Positions 26,324 through 36,639 of a stretch of DNA of 64,000 bases are shown one piece after another (position 1 is the stretch's first letter; every line of letters starts with the position of its first letter). The notes beneath the pieces were generated by a model that was not told the origin of the DNA, searched no databases, and was given only the letters and a program-made list of their open reading frames with translations. This DNA is from Brachyhypopomus gauderio (lineage: Eukaryota; Chordata; Actinopteri; Gymnotiformes; Hypopomidae): positions 11,568,266 through 11,632,265 of the forward strand of contig NC_135223.1 of the NCBI RefSeq assembly GCF_052324685.1. The letters are read 5' to 3'. The position numbers and the translations under genes were made by a program.

Positions 26324-27171
26324 AACGTTAATGAATGGTGGTTCGTGGCTGATGACCCTGCAGTGAAGGTTCACGTGGGCACCGGAGGAGGTGCGATTGG
26401 CAGCAATGCTTAGCAGGATTTCCATTTTCCTGTATCTTCATTGATTATTCATAATTTTAACAAATTGCTACAGAAGAATATTTTTACAATACACAGTGTA
26501 TCACAATCTATTTATGGCTTATACAAAAGCCCTAAAGTAGGTACTCTTAGCTGTCATTAACAGAATGTAACACACTGATTTTTCCTTGTTTTCATTTATT
26601 CATGGTGCAGTACATGTTTCAACCAGAAGGTTTTTTATAGGTTCACTGCTGATATATTCTCCGCAGATATAGATTGGAGAAGAAGTAGAAAGCACATTGT
26701 TGCCACTGATACTGTGAACAAAAAGGGAAGGGAAAAGTTAATGGGAACACTGTCACAGTGACCTAATTTGTTACCTTATTGGCACATAGGAATTGCAAGA
26801 AGCATTGGGAATTGGAAAATTGTCGAGTCCCTTTTCAATTGTATTCCGGTGAGTGTTTAATGTGGTATCTGAATGGTGTAAGAGGTGGTTATGCTAAATT
26901 GTACATTCACAAAGAATAATAATTGTTTGCACCACCTAGAGTTGTTCTTTAAAACTAATTGGAAGAAAATGTTACACTAGTAGGATTTGGGACAGGAACA
27001 GGATGCGGTTATGAACGTGCATTTAATGTGCTAGTGCTAGCTTGTGGTATGCTAGTGCTCCAGGTGATGTAGCACTGTGTAAAGGCCCCAGAGCTGTTGA
27101 ATGTTGTGGATTATAGATACAATATCTGTTGATCTTATTTTATTTATAGAAATATCTCTGATGTTCCCCTG

Positions 27172-27355
27172 TTTGTGTAGGTTTTATTTTTTGTAAACCC
27201 AACAAAGCTAGGTCGACTGCACATTGAGTTGCTGTCGAGGCCTCATGCTAACAACGTGCTGACCGCCCTAACACGCCTCCACAGTGAACGCTTCCTTGCT
27301 GCTTCAGGACAGATAAGCTTTAGAGTACACAAACCTTACTACCCAGGTAGTTGTA
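27172..27355 (+). other. Orphan open stretch with splice-like borders
   Basis: After a pyrimidine-rich tract and gtag, one frame stays open for about 57 codons and reads NPTKLGRLHIELLSRPHANN, then a Leu/Thr/Arg-rich helix-like part. It ends at acccag/gtagtt, which could be a donor. The CpG content is well above that of its AT-rich flanks. There is no ATG and I recognise no family. It could be a lone exon of a displaced gene or a transposon fragment. Confidence 0.25.
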
Positions 27356-27540
27356 CAGAGATCCCTTTTTCATTTTGATCTCTGTGGTATTTTTTTTCTT
27401 CTGCCAGTCATGCCAAGGACTGAGGCACTGAATGCTTGAGCCGAATAGGGTGATTTGTGTGAGAAGAGTGTTGTCCTTCTGATGTGTGATTGTTGAAAAA
27501 AATGCCGGCTGTAGTTGTTAAGTCTTTGCAATTGGCTGTC

Positions 27541-28400
27541 TGAGTTTATTTCACTAGGAGCTAGATTGTCAGGGGCAATGCCCCTGGTAGGGTTTCCCAA
27601 GGCAAAACGGTCCTAGGTGATGGGCCAGACAAAGAGTGATCCAAAAACCCCTATGGAATTTAAAAATAACAGGACCCAGATACCCTGGAGCCCCTTCTGG
27701 CGATTCCATTGTTCTGCTAGGGGACTTCAATGCTCACGTGGGCAATTGCCTCTCCAATCTGAACCAGAGAGGTGTTCTGGTATTGGACTTATGTGCTTGT
27801 CACAGTCTGTCCATAACAAACACCATGTTCGAGCACAGAGGTTTTCATAAGTGCACATGGCACCAGGACACCTTAAGTCGCAGTTTGATGATCGATTTTG
27901 CAATCGTGTCGTCGGACTTGCGACCATGTGTCTTGGGCACTCGGGTAAAGAGAGGAGCTGAGCTGGCAACCGATCACCACCTAGTGGTGAGTTGGATCAG
28001 ATGGTGGGCGAGGATGCCAGACAGACCTGGCAGACACAAACGTATCGTGAGGGTTTGCTGGGAATGTCTGACAGAGGAACCTGTTAGAAAGGTCTTTAAT
28101 TCCCACATCCGGCAGAGCTTTGACCACATCTCGAGGGAGAATGGAGACATTGAGTCCAAGTGGGCTTTGTTCCATGCCTCCATGCAGCAGACCGGAGCTG
28201 TGGCCCTAAGGTTGTCAGTGCCTGTCGTGGATCTTCTCAATTCTCAATCCCACCGTCACACTTTCCATACAGGATGCAGAGCTAGAGGCACTGCCTCTGG
28301 ACTGGCAAACCAGAATGGTGGTTCCCCTTTTTAAGAAAAGGGACCAGAGGGTGTGCTCCAACTATCAGGAGACCACACTGCTCAGCCTTCCCAGTAACTC
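27541..28400 (+). pseudogene. APE-type LINE remnant, internally deleted
   Basis: The stretch begins with the 5' region of a fish LINE (gtagggtttcccaaggcaaa). A frame from 27,690 then gives the C-terminal half of an apurinic-like endonuclease: [43 protein letters not shown] and [10 protein letters not shown], the catalytic GDFN, D and SDH-like blocks. After about 28,270 the sequence jumps to the start of a reverse transcriptase ([17 protein letters not shown] in another frame, then CSNYQETTLLSLPS). The linker and most of RT are therefore missing. Non-functional copy. Confidence 0.75.
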
Positions 28401-28424
28401 TGAAGAAGAGAGTCTGGTCAATAG

Positions 28425-31060
28425 TCAAATCTCTGTTACAAGAGGAACAAGCTTAAGCAGAGAGCTGGCCAATTGAGCAAATCCTTCTACGAAACGTCTA
28501 TAGTAACTAGCAAATCCTAAAAAGGACCGCAGTTCAGACACATTACCAGGACGCCGCCACTCTGCGAACGCCTCAAGCCTCCAATTGCTATAGATGCTGG
28601 GACACAGAGGAAGAGAACACAATAACGCCATCCAAATAAAGGAGCAACGATTGAAACTGTTGGTCCCCGAATACCCCGAACATCAACCGCTGGAATGTAC
28701 TTGGGGCGTTACAAAGCCCAAACAGCATCTGATTCCATTCAAAAAGGCAGAAAGGTGTGCAAAAAGCAGTTTTAGCCTTGTTTTGCTGTGCAACAGGGAC
28801 CTGATTATAACCACTGGTCTAATGTAGAAAACCAGCGAGCCCTGGAGAGTACATCCAAACTCTCCTCAATGCGAGGCAAAGGGAAAGCATCCTTACGTGT
28901 CTTGCTATTAAGCAACCGATAATCTACACACATGCGCAAACTCTCATCCTTCTTTTTCACCAACACAATGGGAGAAGCATATGGACTACTACTCTCTCTC
29001 ACTACCTGAGACTCGAGAAGCTGATCGATGTGAGCCTTTACGACCTCATACTCACATGGAGGAATGCGTCTATACCTCTGCCGCACTGGTGCAATATCCA
29101 ACAAAGGAATTGCATGTGCTATAAGGTTGGTGCAACCCAGATCACCATCATGGGCCAAAAAAACTGATTTGTAATTCTGTAGAAGAGAGCTCTCTTCACT
29201 CTGTTCCTGGTCTGTCAGTGCCAACAAGTCCACAGCCTCTATTCCAGTCTGCACAGAAGTAGCTGCTACGGAGGTTCACATTGTAGCAGTGGTGGACCTA
29301 ATCTCGATTACCCCAGTAGAAAGACTAACAACCTGAACACTGCTTAAGATCCTAAGGTGTGTGTGTGGATAAAGAACAACTTCAGTGGTCCCTACATTGA
29401 CCACAGGAACATACACTGTACCTTTATCCACCTGAACTAGACAGGGAGAGGCCAACAGCCCGGCTGGCAAACCAGCCTCAGGAGGCTCAAAGAGAGCAGA
29501 GCAACCAAAAGGTAACTCAGCACAAGAGCTGGCCACTAATTTCATCATACCACAAGGGATTCGCAATGCTTGACCACCTCGGGCTCTCACAATACCCCTA
29601 AAGCCTCTAAGCACCTGCAATTCAGACTGATGACACTGCTGCAAGGCCTCAATAACTGGGCTAGGAGCTTGCGCCACTACAGTCAAATTGAAAAAAGCTG
29701 GACCATGTAAGCCAAACAACTCCTGATAACACTTACTGATAACATTCAATCCCAAAACTCCAGGGGCTACTGAGGAAACACCAGAAGGATCCTTCACTAC
29801 CAGGATGCCACAACCGGGAATCACTTTACCGCACAGTGCCACATCCAACTCCAGATAACCGATATATGGGATATCAAGCCCATTAGCAGCTCGTAGTTGT
29901 AGCCAATGACAGGACTGGGGACGGTCCTGACCCCAGGGTTCAAACTACTGCAGAAAGAAACACTCGGTTATGGTAGACACCATAGAACCCGTGTCCAACA
30001 GACAAGAGACTGAAACGCTCCCAATATTAAAATCAATAACTGGGCAAGATGATATTAGCCTAGAAACAGTACCTGCCTCAGAGCCTAAAGATACCCCTTC
30101 TGAACTGTGGCTCTGCAGCTCAGTGGGCTTTAGTTTTCCATCTGCTGAGGATGAGCTGACTCTGTCACCCTTGAGGGTGGGCCACGGTTGGAAAGTAACA
30201 CACGTTTCCCATCGCACTCCCTTGCGAAATGACCAGGCCATTGGCATTGTCGACAAATGACACACCCTAGTTTGAAGGGACGATTACGTTCTGAGTAAGT
30301 CTGCACACCATACTGCACACCATACTGTAAGCCATATGCAGATGGTAGGGAGAGACAACGTCCCCCAATACCCCCTGGCAATCCCTCCCTCTCCCATCGG
30401 ATGGCCTCTCCACGCACCTCTAACAATGTGGCAGTGGGCTGCTGCCGAATGAACTGCTTCAACTCTCTGCGGAGAGCACCGTCTAAAACATGCTCTACAA
30501 ACTGATCCCGAAGTAAAACCTCAGCATTTAACATTACCTCCGGGGCCTGTTGCTTTACCGGTCCCATCAACGCCATTATTGCTAATGAGAACTCCTGCAA
30601 GGTTTCCCCTTCATGCTGTTTTCTTGAGAAAAAGGCCTGCTGTAATGTTACATATATTGTGAGCAATCATAAAGGTCTTTTAAAATGGGAAAAATGTTAG
30701 CTGGATGCCCTCTCTGTATTAGAGCGATACTTTATTTCTTCCCTTGCCTCCCCTTCCAAATGGTCAAAAATAAAGAAAGCCTGATTGGATACCGAAAGGT
30801 GATGGGCTCGCATGCAGGCTTGCACTTCTATCCATTCCACTATACCGATCCCAGTCTTACCATTAAAAAATTAACATTTACGATCGCAAGGGACGACCAC
30901 AAAACACTCTGTAACACTAGCACCCATTGAAGGAGCATTACTTACACCAACAGCTGGGGTAACTACCTTAACACCAGTTGATACTTTCCTGGAGTAATCA
31001 CTCATTATCAGCTTTAAGCTGCATCACTAGGTCTTGAAGCTGCTGTATCTTTTCCTCCAT
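28425..31060 (-). pseudogene. Degenerate Ty3/gypsy retrotransposon, gag-protease-RT
   Basis: Reading on the minus strand from high to low coordinates, gag would start at 31,060 (MEEKIQQLQDLVMQLKADNE, then stops and frame shifts). It continues at 30,666-30,134 with REELKQF-like helices and a CCHC zinc knuckle, CRQCQWPGHFARECD. The aspartic protease follows with SCLLDTGSMVSTI at about 29,970. The next open frame (29,848-29,276) covers the rest of the protease-RT linker. RT proper, at 29,254-28,805, shows YASPIVLVKKKDESLRMCVD and YRLLNSKT. The palm segment with the YxDD box is lost. A short piece at 28,560-28,430 (FLGFASYYRRFVEGFAQLA) is the connection before RNase H. Integrase is absent and the element ends abruptly against the LINE. 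Confidence 0.85.
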
Positions 31061-31222
31061 TTTAATAACAGGTGTGCTATAGCGCAAAAACAACCCTGTC
31101 AAACTATCAGTCCCTCAAGCAAATGCTGCTGTTTTGTATCAAATAGAAAAAAAACTAATAAATCAATCCCCACAACATACAAACTAATGCACTCTAAAAA
31201 GTCTACATCTCTGGTACTCAGT

Positions 31223-31248
31223 GGATCCTGCCGACTACGCCAAAATGT
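31223..31248 (-). other. Likely primer-binding site region of the gypsy element
   Basis: On the minus strand TGGCGTAGTCGGCAGGATCC lies about 160 bases upstream of the gag ATG. TGGCGtagtcggcaggat is a usual start of the primer-binding region after the 5' LTR in fish gypsy elements. A partial duplicate, ggcgtagtcg, occurs at about 31,281-31,297. Confidence 0.5.
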
Positions 31249-31330
31249 GGCAAACAGGACTAACAAAAAAAGAAAGAAATGCACGACTACGCCACCCCAA
31301 TTTCACCCCAAGGAATTATACCCCAAGGTA

Positions 31331-31545
31331 TGGGGCAGTCATGACCTGGTGGTAGGGAACTGGTCTTGTGACTGGAGGGTCATGGGTTCGATTCCCATAC
31401 CTGAGGCCATGACTGAGGTGCCCTTGAGCAAGGCACCTAACTCCAACTGCTCCCTGGGCGCTGGGCTAAGGCTGCCCACTGCTCTGGGCACATGTGATCC
31501 ACAGCCCCCTAGTAATCACTAGTGTGTGTGTGTGTGTGTGTGTTC
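31331..31545 (+). mobile_element. tRNA-derived SINE
   Basis: The head resembles a tRNA gene with pol III boxes. The A-box region is tggtggtagggaactgg and the B box GGTTCGATTCC is at 31,385-31,395. The body contains cccttgagcaaggcacctaa and ctgctccctgggcgc, motifs seen in many teleost SINEs. The 3' end is a (GT)n tail at 31,522-31,543. It sits inside the gypsy 5' region and is therefore younger than that element. Confidence 0.85.
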
Positions 31546-31671
31546 TAACTACACAGATGGGTTAAGCTAGTCCACCAAAGAAAGCCAGGCCCAACAACGT
31601 TCAAACTTGCTACCGTGTGCTGGGAAAAACAGGACCATTGAAGGGAGTCTGCCCCAGTAACCACACTCCCG

Positions 31672-31683
31672 TTATTTATAATC
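31672..31683 (-). promoter_or_regulatory. TATA-like box in presumed gypsy LTR
   Basis: On the minus strand GATTATAAATAACGGG lies upstream of the primer-binding region, in a position fitting the U3 promoter of a 5' LTR that the SINE has interrupted. Confidence 0.35.
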
Positions 31684-31796
31684 CCAGAATAAACTTGCCC
31701 AGCAACTCACCCGGCTCCACCACAATTTGCAATTAGGGTGAATTAGTGGGATTGCTCGAAAATCCCACTCTGGCACAATGAGAAACTCCTCTGAAG

Positions 31797-32081
31797 TCAG
31801 CGGTAACCCAACTGATCCAACTTCATCTGTGGAGCTGTGAGCCTCTCCATGATCGAATCCATGTTTTTACCAATAGTCAAATTTTGTGTTCTGACAGCTC
31901 TGCCCATCACATCAAACATGTTGGGTAATTTCTGAGGCAGTTCAATAACTGACGCCACTCTTTTAATTTCCCGATATACCTGTGCAATGCTTAATCCAAT
32001 CAGCAGAAACCCAATGATCAAAGTTCCAATTACATATACATCCTCAATGACTTCCAGGGAGAGGTGCGAGACACAAAACAC
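31797..32081 (-). CDS. 94-residue ORF with one membrane segment, unknown
   Basis: The ORF reads MFCVSHLSLEVIED, then a hydrophobic segment of about 20 residues ending in QVYREIKRV, then a polar, coiled-coil-like tail with LPNMFDVMGRAVRTQN. The frame upstream of the first Met is not clearly closed by family knowledge. It lies next to the presumed 5' LTR of the minus-strand gypsy remnant and in the same direction. It may be an accessory ORF of a neighbouring retroelement copy or a chance ORF. I recognise no family. Confidence 0.3.
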   Translation of the reverse strand: MFCVSHLSLEVIEDVYVIGTLIIGFLLIGLSIAQVYREIKRVASVIELPQKLPNMFDVMGRAVRTQNLTIGKNMDSIMERLTAPQMKLDQLGYR

Positions 32082-32089
32082 GCCACATC

Positions 32090-33093
32090 AACCACGAGTC
32101 AAGCACATATCCAGCTGAGAATGATCCATCCGGACATGTGGGTTCTGCCGACCCATGACTCCTTGTGGAAAAAATAGTATCGATTGCATTGAGAGACAAC
32201 TTAATCAATTCCATTGTTAGAAATTCGAAGATCAGTGTCAGGCTACTGAGACGAGATCAACCAGGGAGTGGAGGAGCAAGAGATGTGACCACCTCTTGCG
32301 AAAGCCGGAAGAAGAAAAAAAAATTATTTATATATTATAGGGATCCAAATAATCCTAAAAATAACAGTAAACCGTTTGTCTCTAAGTAATATTTGTCTAT
32401 AATAAGCTGATAAATGTTAACACCATAGAAAATATGATAAAATATTAAATTTAACAACAACAACAAAATAATTGCCTCATAAATGGAGTGATCCACTTTT
32501 TCTCTCCTATTCCTACCCTGCTCTCCCTGTAGCAGCTGTTCTGGCCATATTTCAATGTTGAATAAATGCCTCCTTGCTATCTGCGTAATGACAAAGATTA
32601 GCACAATGATGACAGGTAGTTGTTGCATAAGGAATTCACTGTATAAATATCTTTTTGACCCTGCTGATGATGATTCCCATGGTCTGAAGGTTTTACTGAA
32701 TGTTCTTTGTTTCCTTGGAAAAGATGAAAGATTGAAATAGCAAATGCAGCTTTAAATCGATTGCCCAGGAGTTTCATTAGGTTAAAATGGTTCAAGACCT
32801 AAAGGATTTGATCTGAGGCAAGCCACATTGAAGTCACTGAGCTATTGCTTTCCACCCAAACTTTGTCACAACTAGAGTGAACATATGAAATGGCAAGATT
32901 ACAGCTATGTGTACTGGAATGTACATGAATTGTGTACTGATCTAACTGCAAACATTATGTGAGGCTTAACAGTTAACATATTTACAGACATATATTTTCC
33001 AGGCTACAACGTGGAGGACATCTCAACAATCCACACACTCTGTGCAGCTTGCCAGTACTAGGACTGACAGAAAAATGGAAAACTTGCTAAATA
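32090..33093. other. Repeat-region filler, nothing recognised
   Basis: AT-rich DNA between the gypsy-associated ORF and the Tc1 element. A hydrophobic minus-strand ORF at 32,335-32,628 has no recognisable family and looks like AT-rich chance coding. Confidence 0.4.
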
Positions 33094-33095
33094 TA

Positions 33096-34093
33096 TACAC
33101 TCACCAGCCCCTTTATTAGGTACACCTTGCTAGTACCGGGTTGGACCCCCTTTTGCCTTCAGAACTGCTGTAATCCTTCGTGGCATAGATTCAACAAGGT
33201 ACTGGAAACATTCCTCAGAGAATCTGGTCCATATTGACATGATAGCATCACGCAGTTGCTGCAGATTTGTCGGCTGCACATCCATGATGCGAGTCTCCTG
33301 TTCAACTACATCCCAAAGGTGCTCTATTGGATTGAGATCTGGTAACTGTGGAGGCCATTCAAGTACAGTGAACTCATTGTGGTGTTCAAGAAACCAGTCT
33401 GAGATGATTTGCGCTTTATGATATGGCTCGTTATCCTGCTGGAAGTAACCATCAGGAGATGGGTACACTGGTCATAATGGGATGGATATGACCAGCAAAA
33501 ATACTCAGGTAGTCTGTGGCATTGACACAATGCTCAATTGGTACTAATGGGCCCAAAGTGTGCCAGGAATATAACCCCACATCATTGCACCACCACCTCT
33601 AGCCTGAATCGTTGATACAAGACAGGATGGATCCATGCTTTCATGTTGTTGATGCCAAATTCTGACCTTACCTTCCGAATGCCACAGCAGAAATCAAGAC
33701 TCATCAGAACCAGGCAATATTTTTCCAATCTTGTATTGTCCAATTTTGGTGAGCCTGTGTGAATTGTAGCCTCAGTTTCCTGTTCTTAGCTGACAGGAGT
33801 GGCACCCTGTGTGGTCTTCTTCTACTGTAGCCCATCCGCCTCAAGGTTCAATGTGTTGTGCGTTCGGAGATGCTCTTCTGCATGCCTCAGTTCTACTGTT
33901 GCTGTTCTATCAGCTTGAACCATTCTGGCCTTTCTCCTCTGACATCTGGCTAGAACCAACACGTTCAAAATCATCTTCCTTTCCCATTCTGATGCTCGGT
34001 TTGATCTGCAGCACATCATCTTGGCCATGTCTACATGCCTAAATGCATTGAATTGCTGCCATGCGATTGGCTGACTCGTGGCTGGTGAGTGTA
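33096..34093 (-). mobile_element. Tc1/mariner element with inactivated transposase
   Basis: The ends TACACTCACCAGCC and GGCTGGTGAGTGTA are inverted copies, each flanked by a TA dinucleotide, the Tc1/mariner target site. The length is 998 bp. The minus strand encodes a transposase broken by several stops and shifts. It begins near 34,050 and its last part, 33,468-33,130, is open: GYFQQDNEPYHKA, then LEWPPQLPDLNPIEHLWD. This contains the DDE catalytic stretch with the N-P-I-E-H-LWD motif. The element is inactive but structurally complete. Confidence 0.9.
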
Positions 34094-34096
34094 TAT

Positions 34097-34440
34097 GAGT
34101 CAAACATCTACAGTTCTCGAAATGTCCACCTGGGGGAGGTCGTCAATCTCTCTAGAGAGCAGACTACAGTGTATTCATGGTTCTTGTCTTCTGCTTGGTT
34201 TATGTTTCATTGCTGGTAGGTTATAGATGTTTGTGTCTGGCTCACTTTATGTCTTGTTTCTGCTTCCGCGTTTAGTTTTGTTTTACTTTGTGTATGTCAC
34301 TCTTGCTTTGCTTAGTTAAATTCCTCATTGTCTCCTTAGTATTTCAAGTTTGGTTTCACTTTGTTTACGTCTGTTTCGTTGTATCACATAAATCCTATCT
34401 GCACATGCATCAGACCTCTTGTGTTTCAGTCTAGAATCAT
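34097..34440. other. T-rich stretch resembling an LTR, uncertain
   Basis: The stretch has runs of ttttgttttactttg, tgcttagttaaattcctc and an end with gtttcagtctagaatcatgaca, in a style seen in fish gypsy LTRs. No paired LTR or target duplication was found in the window. Confidence 0.2.
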
Positions 34441-34539
34441 GACAACCAGAAAGGGAGCATCTCTACCATGATGTACGAGCACCGCACTCCTAAAAAGCAT
34501 AACCACTGAAAGTGTTGTCCATTTAATATTTCTAGTTTG

Positions 34540-35050
34540 TGTGGTCGTCAACAATGAATCTGATGGTGTTACATCCCTATCTACGCCATCATCTCATGGA
34601 GGGACTTACCTCACTGTTTCAGCACCACAATATAACACCTTGGATTGAAACAGCAATTGAGACATTTGGAATTCCTAAAATCAAGTCAGTGGTGCATGAC
34701 TGCATCTAATGTAGTAGTTGTCCTCAAGGTGTTGGAAAGGATGTATGGAATATCTTCACGCTGCTGTGCTGATGGCATGTTACAACTAGTGGTAAATCAC
34801 ATACTGAAGAATCCAAAGAAATTGGAGCTGCTTGGTGAAACAAGGAAAAATTTGGGAAAATGGCCAGCCCACATCTGGAGGAAAAAAGGGCAAACCACGT
34901 GAAGAACAGGTCTGACTTCATAATTGGACACCTGATAGAGCAGAGATTACAGAATGTCAGACTAAGAAGCTAGACAAAGAGAAAAGCATTTCCTTGACTT
35001 CAAAACTGAAAATCTTGCTGGAGGAGCTAGAACAAGGTCTCAAGTCATTT
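34540..35050 (+). pseudogene. hAT transposase remnant (middle part)
   Basis: A frame at 34,645-34,902 shows TASNVVVVLKVLERMYGI followed by CCADGMLQLVVNHILKNPKK. This matches the C-x-x-H-x-LQLVVNHAL-type block of ZBED/hAT transposases, with the usual His changed. Stops lie on both sides and no ends are identified. Confidence 0.55.
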
Positions 35051-35696
35051 GAGTACTGTTTATCTTATTAGAAAGTCATATGTGACTCACTACCTGCACT
35101 CAAAGGTGGAAATGAAATCTATACTGATTTAACATTTATCTTCCACAGCCATTAATGCTATGCCAATTGCAAACTTAAGAAAAACTCATATAAATGGGTG
35201 AAAACATCTTCTAAAAAGCAATTAAGCATGTATTTTTTTTAATGAAGAGAGTTCTATGAAGAGAGTTCTTCATAGAGTTAACTTGAAGCTTGCAATAAGC
35301 TTCCACTCTGCCAGATGGAGACTAAGGGTTAGTGGTAGAAATAAAACCAATCCCATTTCACCCTGTTTCAAATATCACAGTCTTTGCTTAAATATTAAGC
35401 TTTGCTTAAATATTGAATCTGGAAGAAGCAAGGCTTAATACTATAAACACAAGTGAAATCAAATGTCAACTAAAAGACATCATTAATTTCTTAAACAAAT
35501 TTAAAAATAAAATCTTTCTTTATTTGTGACGTTCTGAGCTAAATTTCAATGGTAACATTTTTCACGGGCTAACAATAATTTCCTTCAATGAAAATCCAAC
35601 CATTCAAGTTCAAGCCTTGGAGATACAAGGAAACGTGTATAATGGAAACATTAATTCAAGCTCAGTTTGCTACACTCTAATCTATTCTGATGCACA

Positions 35697-36000
35697 CTAG
35701 TCAAATCCAGAGACCTGGCATCTCTTCTTGGATGCTAGTTCATCAATGTTTGGGGTCAGGCTCTTAGCTGAGAAAATCCTTAGGATTGAATGAATGTATT
35801 GGTCAGTGAGATGACCCTTGTGTGATGTTTTGTTCATTTTCATCAAGGAGAGTTGCGCACACATATGTGCTGCCAAACATACAGAGCACTTGAGCAACTT
35901 GAGTACGAAGCTGGGGCATGTCAGATATGAAATGGCCACGATGGCGTCATAGTCTGATTTCAGCATTTCACTACACTGAGTTCAACCAGCTCCATTTGAA
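35697..36000 (-). pseudogene. hAT (GTF2IRD2/ZBED-like) transposase C-terminus
   Basis: The minus-strand ORF contains AAHMCAQLSLMKMNKTSHKG, followed by LTDQYIHSILRI, LTPNIDEL and KKRCQVSG. This order is the hAT dimerisation region found in domesticated and mobile GTF2IRD2/ZBED-type transposases. Upstream sequence to about 36,300 may be a more decayed continuation. Only the tail is preserved, so the copy is dead. Confidence 0.75.
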
Positions 36001-36482
36001 GTTTAGTTGTTGCTCATAAATTGCAAACAGATTACTAAGCAGTTCTAACCTACATTTCTGGGAATAAAAGTTGGCAAATTGCCAGGTAAACTCTGTGCTG
36101 AGTACGCTGAGTTTTTCAGCAAACTGTGCACTTGGGAACATGGTAGTAGAGAGCTGCGATTTTATCGTTTGGCATCAAGGAAAATTGCCCAGATTCCCTT
36201 GCAGCATCTGAGACTCCCACAGGCACACTTTTGTTATAAAAGCCCTCACAGCAGAGTACTTCTCTGTGATTACACAGATTATCTCTGAAGTGCTTTCTGG
36301 TGCTTTTGCGCTATGTCCAGGTCCTTGTACTGATCATGGAGTTTAATTTCATACTGTCTTCTTATGTTATGTTATTTGGTTACAGCTATGTGGGCTCCAC
36401 ACACAAAACAAGACAGATATTCTGCTTCCAACTTTTCTAGAAAGCTGCTTCTTTCCACCATTTTGGGAAGGTTGGCCCAAAG

Positions 36483-36636
36483 TAGAGCCGGAGTGGCTAA
36501 TCGGGAGATTCGGGAGGATTCCCAATGGGCCGGCTCACGTCAATCTCTAGTTTGGGCCGATTGGGAGGGAAAAATAATTATGGGCCGGATTTGGGCATGA
36601 AACTCCCGGGCTGAAAAAGCAGCCTACTCCGGCCCT
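36483..36636. mobile_element. Short hAT-like MITE
   Basis: The left end tagagccggagtggct and the right end ctactccggccct form imperfect inverted repeats. The flanks gcccaaag and gcacaaag are an 8-bp imperfect duplication. The element is about 154 bp and its body repeats the cgggag and gggccg motifs. Confidence 0.5.
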
Positions 36637-36639
36637 GGC

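Noticed and set aside
31331..31420. tRNA gene
   Set aside because: A B box and A-box-like sequence are present, but no full cloverleaf can be drawn, and the body and GT tail are those of a SINE.
32335..32628. Hydrophobic minus-strand ORF resembling a membrane protein
   Set aside because: AT-rich codons give Ile/Leu/Phe by composition; no motif, and the neighbourhood is repeats.
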